A program made the position numbers and the translations under genes. The notes beneath the pieces are model-generated. The model saw only the letters and a program-made list of their open reading frames with translations, had not been told where the DNA came from and ran no database searches. 64,000 bases of DNA from Prillingera fragicola (taxonomy: Eukaryota > Basidiomycota > Tremellomycetes > Trichosporonales > Trichosporonaceae), in the NCBI GenBank assembly GCA_002335605.1, contig BEDY01000008.1, positions 682,001-746,000 of the forward strand, given 5' to 3'. This document shows positions 1 through 11,517 of the stretch, piece after piece. Position 1 is the first letter of the stretch; every line of letters starts with the position of its first letter.

Positions 1-686
1 AACCCTCCAAACGACCGAGCAATCGTCGGAGTGCGCACCTCTGTCCCCATCCCAGTTCCGGTTGCCGGTACTCGCGCTGCACCCGTGTCTGACTGCGCGG
101 GCGTTGCAGGCGTGGGTGTCACGTCCGCTTCACGGTCTGCAATTGGGACCAGCATACTAGGACGGGCAACTGGATTGTGCGGCGACAGCGGCGAAGACGT
201 TGCGCTGGCGGGACTCGAAGTGCCCAGGGAGCTGAATGATGTTTGGGTGGCCAGCGGTGCGACTGTGCTAGCTCGTGTTCGTGGGAATGGTGGGGATGCG
301 AGTGTGATGTGCGATGGAGCGGGGGGATTCACCAGTGTGTGGGCCGGAGAGGGTGCGGGCCCGCCGCCTGGGGCATTGAGAACGTCGTCAGACTGATAGT
401 CTGCGAGCGGGGCGCCGAGAAGGCTGCGTGGGCGTGGCCGCGAAGAAGCATGCTCTGGTGGCGTAGCTGGGGAGATTGGTGATGACGAACGAAGGGTTGC
501 CCCGGGGTGCAATCTTCCAGCACTGTCCGACGACGTGAGGCGAATGAGATTCAACTCGTCTTCAACTTCCCTTGTCGGTGTGTGAGACCGCGAGTGGCCA
601 ACCTCCACCTGGGTGATCTTGGATGGCTGGGGGCCAGTAGCACTACCAGTAGCGCCACCAGGGGACATGGTAGTGTTTGCACTCAT
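1..686 (-). CDS. Ser/Thr/Pro-rich protein, N-terminal part only
   Basis: An uninterrupted minus-strand frame runs from an ATG at 686 down to the left edge, about 228 codons with no stop, so this is the 5' part of a gene that continues outside the window. The translated part is low in complexity: Ser, Pro, Thr and Ala dominate, with many SP and TP dipeptides of the kind phosphorylated by proline-directed kinases, and it has no hydrophobic segment and no recognisable domain. That composition fits a disordered N-terminal tail in front of a folded domain that lies off the edge. The opposite-strand open frame at 31-396 is a shadow of it. The family cannot be named from this fragment. The start ATG is the first in frame, and the upstream sequence becomes AT-richer. 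Confidence 0.6.
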   Translation of the reverse strand, partial: MSANTTMSPGGATGSATGPQPSKITQVEVGHSRSHTPTREVEDELNLIRLTSSDSAGRLHPGATLRSSSPISPATPPEHASSRPRPRSLLGAPLADYQSDDVLNAPGGGPAPSPAHTLVNPPAPSHITLASPPFPRTRASTVAPLATQTSFSSLGTSSPASATSSPLSPHNPVARPSMLVPIADREADVTPTPATPAQSDTGAARVPATGTGMGTEVRTPTIARSFGG

Positions 687-2399
687 GATCGATGCCGTTG
701 ATCCGTTGATCGTCAGTGTTGAGGGACAAAACTATAATTCAACAATCCGACAGCAACTGAGGCCGTTGGATGAGTTCAGTCACGCGTGAGGCGTCAGGCG
801 GGAGCCAGAGAGCCGCTGCGTCACGGACCGGGCACAGTCTGGGTGACAAAATCGCACAATGATAAATTTTCTTGTAAGGGGTGAGCTACAAGTACAGTCT
901 GGGCCATGGGGAGTCACTGTGCTCTGACAATGTTGACATCAGTGATGCCCAGCACTAGCGGTACCGGCGAAGCGATATAATATACCGTGTGGTAGATTGG
1001 TGGCGGATGACACTAAGTCGCCGTGTTCGCCGCGCGTGCCTAGAGCTTCAAGCAACAATGTGACCGACAAGACTGTACTGTTTGCTTGCACACCCATAAC
1101 TTCATGCATGGCTCACTACTTTTGGCGCTAGGCTGCACGATTTCTGTCTTATCCAAACTCCTTCTCGGTTGGGTTGCAAGGCATGTAAGGCTCACTTACT
1201 TGACAACAGCGGCGGTGAATTGGCAGCTGTGCAGGCGGACCTAGCCGGCCATGTACCGAGCAGAGGACGATCCAGGGTGCACGGGACGACTTGTAAGGGA
1301 CTCGGGACCAAAGAACAGAGCGGGGGCGCGTCCAGCAAGACTGGACACGCTTCTGCAACCCCAGGGGCAAACGACGCCCCGTTAACGACATTCCCCTGCT
1401 GCCAAACGGGGTTTGAAGACGGTGTGCTCAAGGCCACAAGGTGCGCACAACGTAAAGGCCATCGTCGTGGATGGCGACTTGGGTTCAAGACGCGTCCAGG
1501 CTAGCTAGGCTGCTACAAGCTACACAACTGTCATGCATCAGGAGCAGACAGCACGTACCGTCTTAGTGGGCCGGCGAATTCCCAGTTGCCCGGCTTTGCT
1601 TTGGGACAGCTAGGCCGCAGGCAGCGCGCCTGACGGCGTCAGGCAGGCAGGTGCGGTGCTTGCAATTGTGCGTCGTGCGTGTGTTGCGTGCCACCCATCA
1701 GAGAGTAACCGTGGGGTGCGTATTGTCCTGCCTCGGAAGTGTAGCGTCACAGCTGCACTGCGGCCAGTGGGTATGTTGCAGCGGCACTGGGACGGGCACG
1801 CCTGCATGACAAACAAGTGCAGTTGTGGGAATTGTGGGAGCCATGGGCTTTGGGTGGTGGTAGTCGTTGATGAAGACCTGGCGCCTAAACTTGCCTGGGC
1901 CCGCGTACCCTGGCCCATCATTACCAAACCATTCTTCCGTCCTGATCCTGACTGACCCACCCACATTGTACACCTTATGCCTAGGCCCACACAGTCCAAC
2001 CCACACCATTGCACACCACCAAACTCTTTGTTGCTCACCTCACCATCGCATATTGCTTGCTCTTTGTCAATCCGACCTTGAACCTACGTCCGATCTCTGG
2101 CAAGACAACGACAACTGGTCACCACCACCGTATCGACCACAACCGCCGTGCCGCGGCGACATCAGCTTCCGGCCTCTTTCGCGCTGACACACCACTGCTT
2201 GTCACTCATCGCCGCAGCAGTCAGCGGCGCAAACACATGGAATGACCCACTAGACACTACTCTCTCGCCGCCTTTTACGAACACTCCGACTCGACTGCCT
2301 CTCACGCCCCTTGTGACGACACCCCTGTGCCCAAACAACACTGACGGAGCTTGCCGTCACGCTCACACACCTTCCCTCGCCTCACAATCTTCATCTCCA
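687..2399. promoter_or_regulatory. Divergent intergenic region (1.7 kb)
   Basis: This stretch separates two divergently transcribed genes and must hold both promoters and the 5' leader of the kinase gene. The part nearest the kinase (about 1960-2400) is a CA/CCACC-rich, T-poor leader that stays open in the kinase frame from 2148. Open frames inside the region have no family resemblance and I do not call them genes. I see no repeat, tRNA or RNA gene. Confidence 0.4.
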
Positions 2400-4977
2400 A
2401 TGTCATCCCTAGCATCAGCACCTCCGCATCAGTACTCGCCCTCGTCCTTGGGCAGCGCTGCCTCACCACCTCTGCCCACGAGCCCTTACCGAACAGTCTC
2501 GCCCTCTGGTACACACGGCCACGCCTCACGTTGGCGAACAGTGTTCTCAAAGACTGGTCGGAAGGCTAGCAAAAAGGATCGCAGCACAGAATCCGAAAGC
2601 GATGCTGCTCCCAGTATTCCAGCACTAGAGGTTCACGCTCCGTTTACCGTACAGGACGACTTTGAGAGCGCATTTGCAACGGCCATCAACTTTGACGACC
2701 CTGCTCCCACCACAGACGACGACGCCGGCCGTGGAGTAAACTCCAGCTCGAGTTATCAGCAAGCCAGCACCGCGTCGTCTTCTCCGTTCCCACCCAGCGC
2801 GTACCCAGCAGAACCATGGGCAGCGCCTCTTGCACCCTCAACGTCCCATGAAACCCGCCCTGACTCGAACGCGTACTCAATCTCCACCCACGCAACAGAT
2901 CGATCCTCGTCCTCGTCCAGGTCCCGTGCGCCAGGCTCACTGGCCAACATAAACACTGCCACTTCGTCTCCTGCACTGCCTGCTGCTGTTACTGCAAGTA
3001 CCACGTCGCTGCACACCAACGCAAGCGGCCCCTCTCAGCAACGACCAAGTGGTGGTGGCCCGTTCAAGGGACGGTTCTTTTCAACCCCGGGTAGCAGTAG
3101 CACAAGTGTATCAACACCGCCGTATGAGTCAAGTGGATCCTTTTCAAAGAATGGGACAGAAAAGTACAAGGGCTTGGGAAAGAAGCCGTCTGGTCCAATC
3201 TCGACGAGCGGCAAGGATCAGTCGCCAGGTACATCGCCTCGGACGGCGCGGACCCCCATCAAGTCGCGTCACGGTCATTCTCGTGGTGTCGATGAGAACG
3301 GCAACCCGACCGAAAAGGGTTCTGCGGCGACTCGGTTCATCAGGCGCGTAGTGTCGGCCCCGAATGCCAAGGCGCTGTTCGCCAACAGCAAGTTTAGCAA
3401 CGCACCCGACGTTCCTCCACTACCACCCAAATCGATGTCTCCTCCAACACCCCTCGCTGGCGCAGCGGTCGACTTATCAGCGTCGCCACCATTGCGTTCC
3501 AGCGGCAAACTCCATTCTGCGTCTGGGAGGTCTTCACCAGCGCCTACGGCTGTTCGTTCGACCACGCCGTCATTACTCAAGCCGATGTCTTTGTCCGCAA
3601 CGGGTACGCGCAGCATGCGTGCTCATTCGGCCAGTCAGATTGGAAAGCAAGCTGCGGGATCAACGCCGTCGTTGGTGGAAGCAAACAAGGCTGCCTTTCG
3701 CCGAACGTACAGCTCCAACTCGATCAAGACGCGCACCGTCGAGGTGTCTCCCAGCTCGTTCCAAAAGATCAAGCTGCTCGGCAAGGGAGATGTCGGCAAG
3801 GTCTACCTCGTTCGCGAAAAGAAGACTGAAAAGCTCTTTGCAATGAAAGTACTATCCAAAAAGGAGATGATCAAGCGAAACAAGATCAAGCGCGCCCTTG
3901 CGGAGCAGGAGATTCTGGCAACAGCAAACCACCCCTTCATCGTGACCCTTTTCCACTCGTTCCAATCGCAAGATTACCTTTTCTTCGTTCTGGACTACTG
4001 CATGGGAGGTGAATTCTTCCGTGCTCTGCAAACACGGCCAGGCAAATGCCTCGCCGAGGAACACGCAAAGTTTTACGCAGCCGAGGTCATCGCCGCCCTC
4101 GAGTACCTCCACTTGAACGGCTACATCTACCGTGATCTCAAGCCAGAGAGTAAGTGACGAGAGGTGGGGCGTGTACTGACACTCTAGACATCCTTCTCCA
4201 CCAGAGTGGGCACATTATGCTTTCCGACTTTGACTTGTCAAAACAATCTGGAGAGCCTGGCGGCGCTCCAGTGATGATCAAGCAGAGCGGTGCAAATGGT
4301 GTATTCTTGGTAGACACCAAGAGCTGCATTGCCGACTTTCGGACGAACTCGTTTGTCGGCACGGAAGAGTACATTGCGCCAGAGGTCATCAAGGGCTGTG
4401 GCCATACCTCAGCTGTCGACTGGTGGACCCTTGGCATTCTCGTCTACGAAATGATTGTGAGTGGCGCGACTTGTTTCCTGTGTTCCCACTGACTGTTCAG
4501 TTTGCAACGACTCCTTTCAAGGGACCGAACCGTAACGCAACATTCTCCAATGTCTTGAAGAACGAAGTTCAGTTTCCCGAGGACATGCCCACGACGAGCT
4601 TGTGCAAGTCGGCCATTCGCAAACTTCTCATCAAAGACGAGCACAAGCGCATTGGCTCCATTTCAGGGGCGTCCGAGGTCAAGCAGCACAAGTGGTTCTC
4701 CACTGTCTCATGGGGACTCTTGCGCCATATGACCCCGCCCATCATTCCTGCCGAGTCAAACGGCGTTGACACTGTCAACTTCCGGACTATACGTGACTCG
4801 AAGAGTGTCGACTTTGAGCGTAGCGACGACATTATCCAGGGTCATGCGGGCCGTGGCAACTCGCCTAGCACGCCGGGCATGTTGACGCCAAAGGAGATTG
4901 TCAATCCCAATGGCGAGGAGAAGAATCCGTTTGGCGAGTTTTCGAGCGTTACCCGAGACTTTATCGACCAGTACTGA
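2400..4977 (+). CDS. FPK1: AGC protein kinase, Fpk1/Kin82/Nrc2 (flippase kinase) type
   Basis: Three exons: 2400-4149, 4188-4456 and 4501-4977, giving 831 residues. The first ~450 residues are a Ser/Thr-rich tail. The kinase domain follows (roughly 455-760), with glycine loop [13 protein letters not shown], the AMKVL lysine, YRDLKPEN (its Asn made by joining exons 1 and 2), the [10 protein letters not shown]+1 loop and a DFD in place of DFG (LSDFDLSK). DFD plus a long insert before GTEEY is typical of the Fpk1/Nrc2 and plant phototropin-related group. Known members phosphorylate Dnf-type lipid flippases at the plasma membrane and Golgi and act downstream of sphingolipid and TOR signals. The frame is open upstream to 2148, so a longer N terminus is possible; I chose ATG 2400 because the sequence before it looks like leader. 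Introns are 38 and 44 nt. Confidence 0.88.
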
Positions 4978-5835
4978 GCTCTGGTTCGAGTCCAACCAGT
5001 AGTTACCCATCAGCACCCAAGCCCCAAACTGCCCTTTGTACATCTCTTCCATACCTGGCAGTCCTGACGACAACCCACGCAGCGCACTTCGTGTAGGCAA
5101 CAGTGTACTTTTGAGCGCGCTTTTGAGAGCAGATATGTGATAGAGACGCGGTGCATGTTACCACTATCTGTTACCTTCCTGGACACTTGAGTTGTGCATT
5201 GAGCTCCACTAGGTGTATGCCACTAATGTTTGGGTGCGTACGAGCGAGCACATGCACCGTGTGGATTGTTATTGCTGGCGCGTTCGCGTGGCGGCGCGGC
5301 GCTGGTCCGTAATTAAACACGCGCCTCGGGCCCCGGCCGCACCGAACCGGACCACTGTACGTCATGAGCAACAACTAACCAAAGACCACGTCGGTCTCAA
5401 CTGCAACCACATATTGCCTTGCACACATTACCCACTTGCGCTTGTTCGCCAGGCAACTTCCCCAGCAACCCCGGCCCCCAGTGCCAATTGCCCAACCTGT
5501 CGGCTCCGCCAAGCTTGCGCGCGCACCGGGGCGGACCGGGGCACGCGCATTACCACCATCAAAAGTCGCGACCTCGCTCAGTTTCACGTTCATCGTCTTC
5601 TCCTTCTCCACCACCAACACCGCCGAGCAGAAGCGCTTCCCTTCCTTATCCCCCAGTGTTTGGCGTCTCTGGCCCTACTAGTGTTGTAGCAGCACGAGAA
5701 AGGAAACGGACGTCGAGCCGCTCCGGACGCCGGCCTTCATCAACGATCGCTGCTGGTCCTTCCGCACTTGCTGGCGTTAGCTCTCCTTTGGCCTCCTCTG
5801 CACGCGGTTCCCTTACGCGTCCACCAATACAGTAT
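4978..5835. other. Intergenic region between FPK1 and SEC59; possible unresolved SEC59 5' exon
   Basis: This holds the 3' UTR of the kinase and the leader of the dolichol kinase gene. From 5368 the sequence is open in the SEC59 frame and reads as Ser/Pro/Arg-rich protein up to the first in-frame ATG at 5836. It contains no in-frame ATG itself. Either it is 5' UTR or an upstream exon carrying the true start is spliced onto it; I could not find a convincing donor. A B-box-like 11-mer at 4983-4993 lies in the 3' UTR and does not fold as a tRNA. Confidence 0.35.
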
Positions 5836-8618
5836 ATGGGATCCACGAGCTCTGCCATTCAAGCCAGCTCGGATGATGAAGTCGACGGCAATCGATACGT
5901 CTTCCCTCGGGCTGACGACACCGAGGTTGAGTTACACCGCCGACGCCGCCGTGGCTCGGCGCCAGATGCCATGGGAGGAGCTGAGGCTAAAGGCGGGGCT
6001 CTGGGAAGCGGCCCCGATCATACACAGGCGGCTGCACTGCCTGCACCACCACGCCAGCCACACAATCGTGTCGTGCCCGCCGACGTTGCGGCTCATCCGC
6101 TGCCCGTCAAAGTGACCCTGTTACCCTTTACGTTTAAGGCTGGACCGGTGCGCTTTACCATTAACAGAAAACGAGCCGAAGACTCTCTACTACTGGGGGC
6201 TGTTGTTTTGGGAATCTCACTACTGGCATATAGGTGGAACGAGTGGGCTCTCGCCGGAGGTACGCGTTCATGCTCATGGCAAGACTGACCACCCAGAACT
6301 ATCAACGCTTCTCATTCTGAGCGCAGCGTACCTCGTCTTCCGTGTGCAGCCTCTTCAACCCGCAGCACCAATTTCTCAGCGACCGCGCTCCCCTGCTCTC
6401 ACCAATATTCGGGACCGGAGCGGACGGCGTGCCAGCTCGAACAATGGGACTCTAGTTCCGGGCCACGCGCACGCGCCGATCGCCGAGGACCGGCCGGCAG
6501 TTGGCGGCCGAGGATGTGTTTGGGGGACAGAGGAGCGCGAATATCGGTGAGTAAAAGGGTGCTGGTCTTGATTGACATTCCAGTGACTGCCTCGACGACG
6601 GAGCTCTGTTTGCGTTACTATTGTCGCCAGTGGTGGCGGCCGCTCTGCTGCACGCCGCTCTTACTCGGCTGGCAAGCGAACCCGACTCGGCAACGCTGCC
6701 AGGCTGGTTTATCGACAAACCCATTCTCATTGCTTCCACCCCCATCCGACGGATTTCGAGCGACATACCACGCGGCACCGGCGATGTGGTGCGCACTCTC
6801 TCAGCTCTGGCCATTGCACGTCGCAACCTCGTACAGCTCTTCACGCTTCTCTCATTCGTTCTCCTTGTTCAGCTCACGTGGTCGCTGCGCCACGAGGTTA
6901 TTCTTGGGCGGAACGCGCCAACGTCGCCGCCCTCCCTGCTTACGGCTCTCCCCAACGCATCGACAGGGGCAAAGTCGGCTCTGCACGTCCCGGCGCAGGC
7001 CCCCAAAGCCAACTCGGCGCATGGCAGTGAACCAGAAAGTGAGGTAGCTCCTCCTCAGCCTGGCACATTCTGGCTCAAGCGTGGCGAGCTGAAGCGCAAC
7101 ATGTCGGTCATTGGGTTTGCCTTCATCGTGACCGGCGGCTGCGTCATTGTCAAGATTGCCACTGCATATGTCGAACATGGAGTGTGGAGTGACATGAGCC
7201 ACTCGGACATTGTCATTGCCACCCTTTTCTATCAGTTCTGCCTGTACGTCTGCGTGCGTCTCGCCAGGCGAGGCTTTACTCTCGGCGAACTGGGCATTGT
7301 GACCCACGCTGCGACGGCACTCTTCATGGAGGTGGTCAACATGACGCGCCTCAAGGTAAGAGTCTCTGTGCTGAGAATCCTTCACTAACAGCAGATACCC
7401 ATTTTTCAGACACCGTACACCAAGACGTACCGTCTGCCAACAGGGCTTCTCATCTTTCAATTGGCACTCATTCCAGGCTCGCTGCTTACAGGTTTTCTTC
7501 TCTCGCCGCTGCTCTACCTATCACGTCACTTGGCTCAGCGTCCAGCCCGTCGTCTGCGCTTTCCCCATGAAAAGCCCATGCACCGCCGTCTCCTTGCTCT
7601 TGGATTCTATGCGGGTGCCCTACTAGTCGTCGTTGGTGTCGTCGGCACATGGGCGCACTGGTGTCTGGGAAAGAACCCTTGGGTATGGGTATTTTGGTTT
7701 CTTCTCAAGGGCAAGCACGCGTGGACGCGACCAGCTTTGATCGGGTACTGGGGGGCTCTTGCTCTGTTTTCTGTCGCCGCCTGGCAACGCCAACTGAGCC
7801 GGGCTCGCAGGCATAGGCGCTACGTCGTACCGGGTGCCCGTGAATCCACCTCCCCAACGACCTCCACCTCCAATGTGGCCTCGACTTTTCACACGCCGTC
7901 CACCGGGCCAGACACCATTTCTGGCGTGGCCACGCAGATGATGGACGCAGCCGACATGCGAATTCCTACCCTGAGCGTTAATGCTCGACGCAAGTCCTTT
8001 CACGCCCTTGCAGTTGCAATGTTTATACCTGGCATTGCAGTTGACCCCGCCTTTACCCATCTGAGTTTTTCAGTTGCCTTCGCGGCGTTCACCTTTGCCG
8101 AGTATGTGCGCTACTTTGCTCTATGGCCACTAGGCGCGAGTGTGCACCTCTTTCTCAACGAGTTTATCGACCACAAGGACTCTGGCACGGCTATTCTGAG
8201 CCACTTTTACCTCTTGGCGGGTTGTGCTTGTCCCCTGTGGCTGGAAGGGTGAGCAGCACTCGTTCTTGACCGCAAACATGCTAACAAAGGATGTAGCAAC
8301 TCCCAGATTTTGGCTCACTTTGGTGTACTCGCCCTCGGTGTTGGTGACGCAGTCGCATCCATTGTCGGGCGGCGGATGGGCTATATTCGGTGGTCACCAG
8401 CGAGTGGTAAGACTGTGGAAGGGAGTGTCGGATTTCTCGTATCCGTGGTCGCCGCAGCTGGTGCTCTGTGGCTCGTCGGCATTGTCGAGCCATTCAACCT
8501 CTCGGCATTCATCTTTGCAACGGCTGCAACTGTTCTTCTCGAGGCTTGGAGCGCGCAAAACGATAATCTCATGCTGCCCGTGTATGGCTGGGCAGTAGGA
8601 ACGCTACTGGGGGTGTAG
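5836..8618 (+). CDS. SEC59: Dolichol kinase
   Basis: Five exons: 5836-6259, 6297-6546, 6584-7355, 7410-8248 and 8297-8618, giving 868 residues. The enzyme phosphorylates dolichol with CTP in the ER membrane, making the lipid carrier for N-glycosylation, GPI anchors and O-mannosylation. The protein has many hydrophobic segments. The last ~150 residues carry the family signature: HFYLLAGCACPLWLEG, then GVGDAVASIVGRRMG and SGKTVEGSVGF, as in the CTP-transferase fold of dolichol and phytol kinases. It is longer than yeast Sec59 (about 520 aa) because of an N-terminal low-complexity region and a large cytosolic loop. The start is uncertain (see the preceding region); ATG 5836 is the first in frame. 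Its neighbour ENP2 is convergent, 187 nt away. Confidence 0.85.
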
Positions 8619-8805
8619 CAGGCATTCTAGGACTCGTGCGTATCGGGCGAACGAGCGCATCAGCAAAGGGAGAGGGGCGCATTGCTGGCATCATTCTTAA
8701 AATTATATGCATGTTTAGTGTTCCAGTTCTGGATGGCTAGTCCAAAAGCTTTTGGGTTTGTGATTGTATAGTCTATGCATCCACTGTACCAATGCAACCG
8801 TTGCT

Positions 8806-11250
8806 CTACCTTTTCCTAAAGGCATTCTTGCTTGCACTTCGCTGAGGGTGTCGCCTCTGGGTGCGCCCACTGCGCCCCTCTTGCTCATCGTTATCGTCGT
8901 CGTCTACTCCCTTCTCCAGTCCTGCGCCAAACTTCTCCACCTTGCTTCGTCGCCTGAAAGTGCCGCCAGAGTACTCGTCCTCCTCCTCTACCTCGTCCTT
9001 TCGGCGGGTAGTGGACGGCATGTACGACATTTCCATGCCGCCGTCGGGAGCACGGCGCATCGCGAGAACACCCTCCGGCTTGTCATCCTCCTCGCCCTTG
9101 CCAGCCTTGGATTCGGAGGCACGCAAACGCTGGCCAAAGGTTTGGGGCCTGGACGGCCCCGCATCGTCGCCAAGCACGAGACGGGGTCGCTGACCGCTTG
9201 ATGCGGTAGGGAATGAGCGTGACGACTTGGAAGCTCGTGCGTCGGCCATGTCTGCAAATATGTCAGTGTGCGACTGGGTGGCCAGACTGCAATACTCACC
9301 GACATCGCTGTCGTCTGCACTTTCCAGCTCTTCCCCGTCGCCACTCTCGTCGTCCTCTTGCTCGTCCTGCTCCATTCCGTCGTCGCTGTCGTCGTCGCTC
9401 TCTTCGCTGACGGCCTGCTCGCTCTGCTCGTCCTCGCTCTCGTCGTCCGATCCGATGCCCGATGATGACTTGTCGCTGTCTTCGTACTCGTCCTCGACAG
9501 CGGTGCGTCGCCTGCCCTGCGCGTTCTGGGCCGAAGCGGGGTTGAGGAGCTGGAAAGTGCGACTGCTCTCGTCGATCTCGAAGTCCGGATTGTTGAACAT
9601 TTCCGCGAAACGAGGGTCCGAAAGGACTCCAGCTTTGGAAGGCTTGTCGGTCGAGGCTTCTCCTTCCTGTCCCTCTTCGACCTCGGCGGCCACTGGCTCG
9701 CCACGCTTTGCGCGCTTGCGCTCCTCGACAGCCTCGGCACGCTCTTGCTCGTTGCGGAGACGCTCCGCAAGCGCCTTGTTGACCTTTGGCTGCTCGCGCT
9801 TGGCGCGAATGCGTGACTCTTGCTTGGACGCAAGACGCTCGGCGACCAGCTTTTCGCGGTGCTGCTCGTAACTCTGTGGGTTGGCAATGAGGCGGGCAGT
9901 CTGGTACAGCTTGAGCGCGAGGAAGTAGCCGTGCATGTACGGCTTGAGTGCAGGAGTTCCGATAAGGTGCGTGAGACCAAGAGTCTCGAGCTCGGTGCGA
10001 TCCACAAACTTGAAGTCTGCGTACGCTCCCTTCCCTCCGCCTGATGTTGGGTCGTCTGCCATCTCTTCGGTGACGTTGTCGAGGAACGACGCCCATCGTG
10101 GCGCCGGGCCAAACTCGGGAATGTAGTACGTGTTGATGGGGGCAGCGTCGCATGCGACAAGCAGCAAACCCGACTCGGGAATTGGGTGCAGGTCGGTAAG
10201 CGAGTTGGGCGGGTGGAGCGACAGATGGTTGACCGAAGGCTCGTTCTTGTCCCAAACCTTGATAACCTTGGAGTCGGCGGAAACAACACGTCCAGCATCC
10301 TCCTGCTGGCCACCTCCACGCAGCCAGTCCACGCAGCGCACAGGCTCTCCGTAACCCTGGTCCTTGAGCGCAAACGGAGTCGAGGAACGCAGGTCGTACA
10401 GAAGCGTGTGTCCGCTGCTAGTGCCGACAGCAATGCTCAAGCCGTCCGAAGGGTGACTCTTCAGGCTCGTAATACTCAACTTTTGCTGCACGCTAAAGAT
10501 AGAGTCTGAGTCAAACGGCTGAGCGGGGAGAAGGCTCGCGGTAGGGAGAGTGAGACGGGTAAGGGCAGAGCGTGAACGGGGGTCCCAAAACTCGACAACA
10601 CCAGCTCCGTCCATTCCAAATGACCACAGCCCATGGCGACGGTTAACGTCGACAACATTGACACCCTCGACGTTGCCGTGCGCGTCCCATCCCTTGCCCA
10701 CAGCCAAAGGAGACATGTAGCGTCCTTCCTCGAGGTTGAAACGAAAGACCTCTGTGCCTGTGCATGCCACTAGCGCGTCGGCGCTCGGCGAGTGGTAACC
10801 TAGGGCGCGACCGTAGATTGGTAGACGCATGGTGTGATGAAGCCCTCCTTGCGTATGCAACTGCAAGCTGCGATCGCGCTGGAGATGCAAACTCTTGGTC
10901 CAGTCGGTGCTGAGCATCACAAAGTCGACATTCTCGGCATCGGTGACGCGCTCAAACTTTTCGGTGAGCTGCTCGAGATCCCACACCTTCATCATTGGCT
11001 TGTAAGTTCCAGTGGCCACGGCGTGAAGCCCATCGTCGGTGGTCTTGATCTTGATGGCAGCAGTGGGAAAGACAAAGTCCTGGACGAGCTCAAGCTGGCC
11101 AAGCTGATGCTCAGTCTTGGTCCGCTTGCGGTGGCCGTTGACCTTTGTGGGCTTGGACTTGACAGTGACCCATGACGGCAGCGACGCCGAAGAGGTCGAG
11201 GACGGTCCGTTGACCGTATAGACTTTGGGAAACGAAGTAGGCGCAGGCAT
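8806..11250 (-). CDS. ENP2: Nucleolar WD-repeat protein Enp2 / NOL10
   Basis: Two exons: 9300-11250 and 8806-9251, with a 48-nt intron at 9252-9299, giving 798 residues. Enp2 is an essential part of the small-subunit processome and is needed for 18S rRNA maturation. The N-terminal ~400 residues are a WD-like propeller (for example MMKVWDLEQL, KVIKVWDKNEP). They are followed by the conserved NUC153-type motif SDPRFAEMFNNPDFEIDE at about residue 550 and then a long acidic and basic tail rich in D/E/S. The order of domains and the motif make the family assignment firm. Joining the exons gives a clean acidic-tail reading (SDVDMADARAS), whereas retaining the intron inserts unrelated sequence. Confidence 0.92.
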   Translation of the reverse strand: MPAPTSFPKVYTVNGPSSTSSASLPSWVTVKSKPTKVNGHRKRTKTEHQLGQLELVQDFVFPTAAIKIKTTDDGLHAVATGTYKPMMKVWDLEQLTEKFERVTDAENVDFVMLSTDWTKSLHLQRDRSLQLHTQGGLHHTMRLPIYGRALGYHSPSADALVACTGTEVFRFNLEEGRYMSPLAVGKGWDAHGNVEGVNVVDVNRRHGLWSFGMDGAGVVEFWDPRSRSALTRLTLPTASLLPAQPFDSDSIFSVQQKLSITSLKSHPSDGLSIAVGTSSGHTLLYDLRSSTPFALKDQGYGEPVRCVDWLRGGGQQEDAGRVVSADSKVIKVWDKNEPSVNHLSLHPPNSLTDLHPIPESGLLLVACDAAPINTYYIPEFGPAPRWASFLDNVTEEMADDPTSGGGKGAYADFKFVDRTELETLGLTHLIGTPALKPYMHGYFLALKLYQTARLIANPQSYEQHREKLVAERLASKQESRIRAKREQPKVNKALAERLRNEQERAEAVEERKRAKRGEPVAAEVEEGQEGEASTDKPSKAGVLSDPRFAEMFNNPDFEIDESSRTFQLLNPASAQNAQGRRRTAVEDEYEDSDKSSSGIGSDDESEDEQSEQAVSEESDDDSDDGMEQDEQEDDESGDGEELESADDSDVGEYCSLATQSHTDIFADMADARASKSSRSFPTASSGQRPRLVLGDDAGPSRPQTFGQRLRASESKAGKGEEDDKPEGVLAMRRAPDGGMEMSYMPSTTRRKDEVEEEDEYSGGTFRRRSKVEKFGAGLEKGVDDDDNDEQEGRSGRTQRRHPQRSASKNAFRKR

Positions 11251-11517
11251 AGCTGTGAGTAGCGACGCCGCGGTGGGTGTTGTGGGGGTGAGCTTTGTGA
11301 AACAGAAATCTCGAAATCTTCTCTACCGGTGGCAACGGGAGTATATATGGCTTTCCCACGGTGGAGCCACTGCGGACTGGGTGGAGGTCAACCTCCAACC
11401 TGTACCGTGCAGTCTGGTCATATGTGAGCTCATAAGCGGCACATGCATGGTCGTATTGATTATAACAGTTTATACTACAAGGCATATCATTGACATAATA
11501 GAGACCCACCTACCCCC

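Noticed and set aside
31..396. Plus-strand open frame of 121 codons
   Set aside because: It is antisense to a longer open frame on the minus strand that has an ATG, a Ser/Pro-rich composition usual for fungal regulators, and no stop to the window edge.
1610..2038. Minus-strand open frame of 142 codons upstream of the kinase gene
   Set aside because: No family resemblance, composition like translated non-coding DNA, and it overlaps the leader of FPK1.
4983..4993. Perfect tRNA B-box 11-mer (GGTTCGAGTCC)
   Set aside because: The flanks cannot form a T stem or acceptor stem and no A box precedes it; it is in the FPK1 3' UTR.
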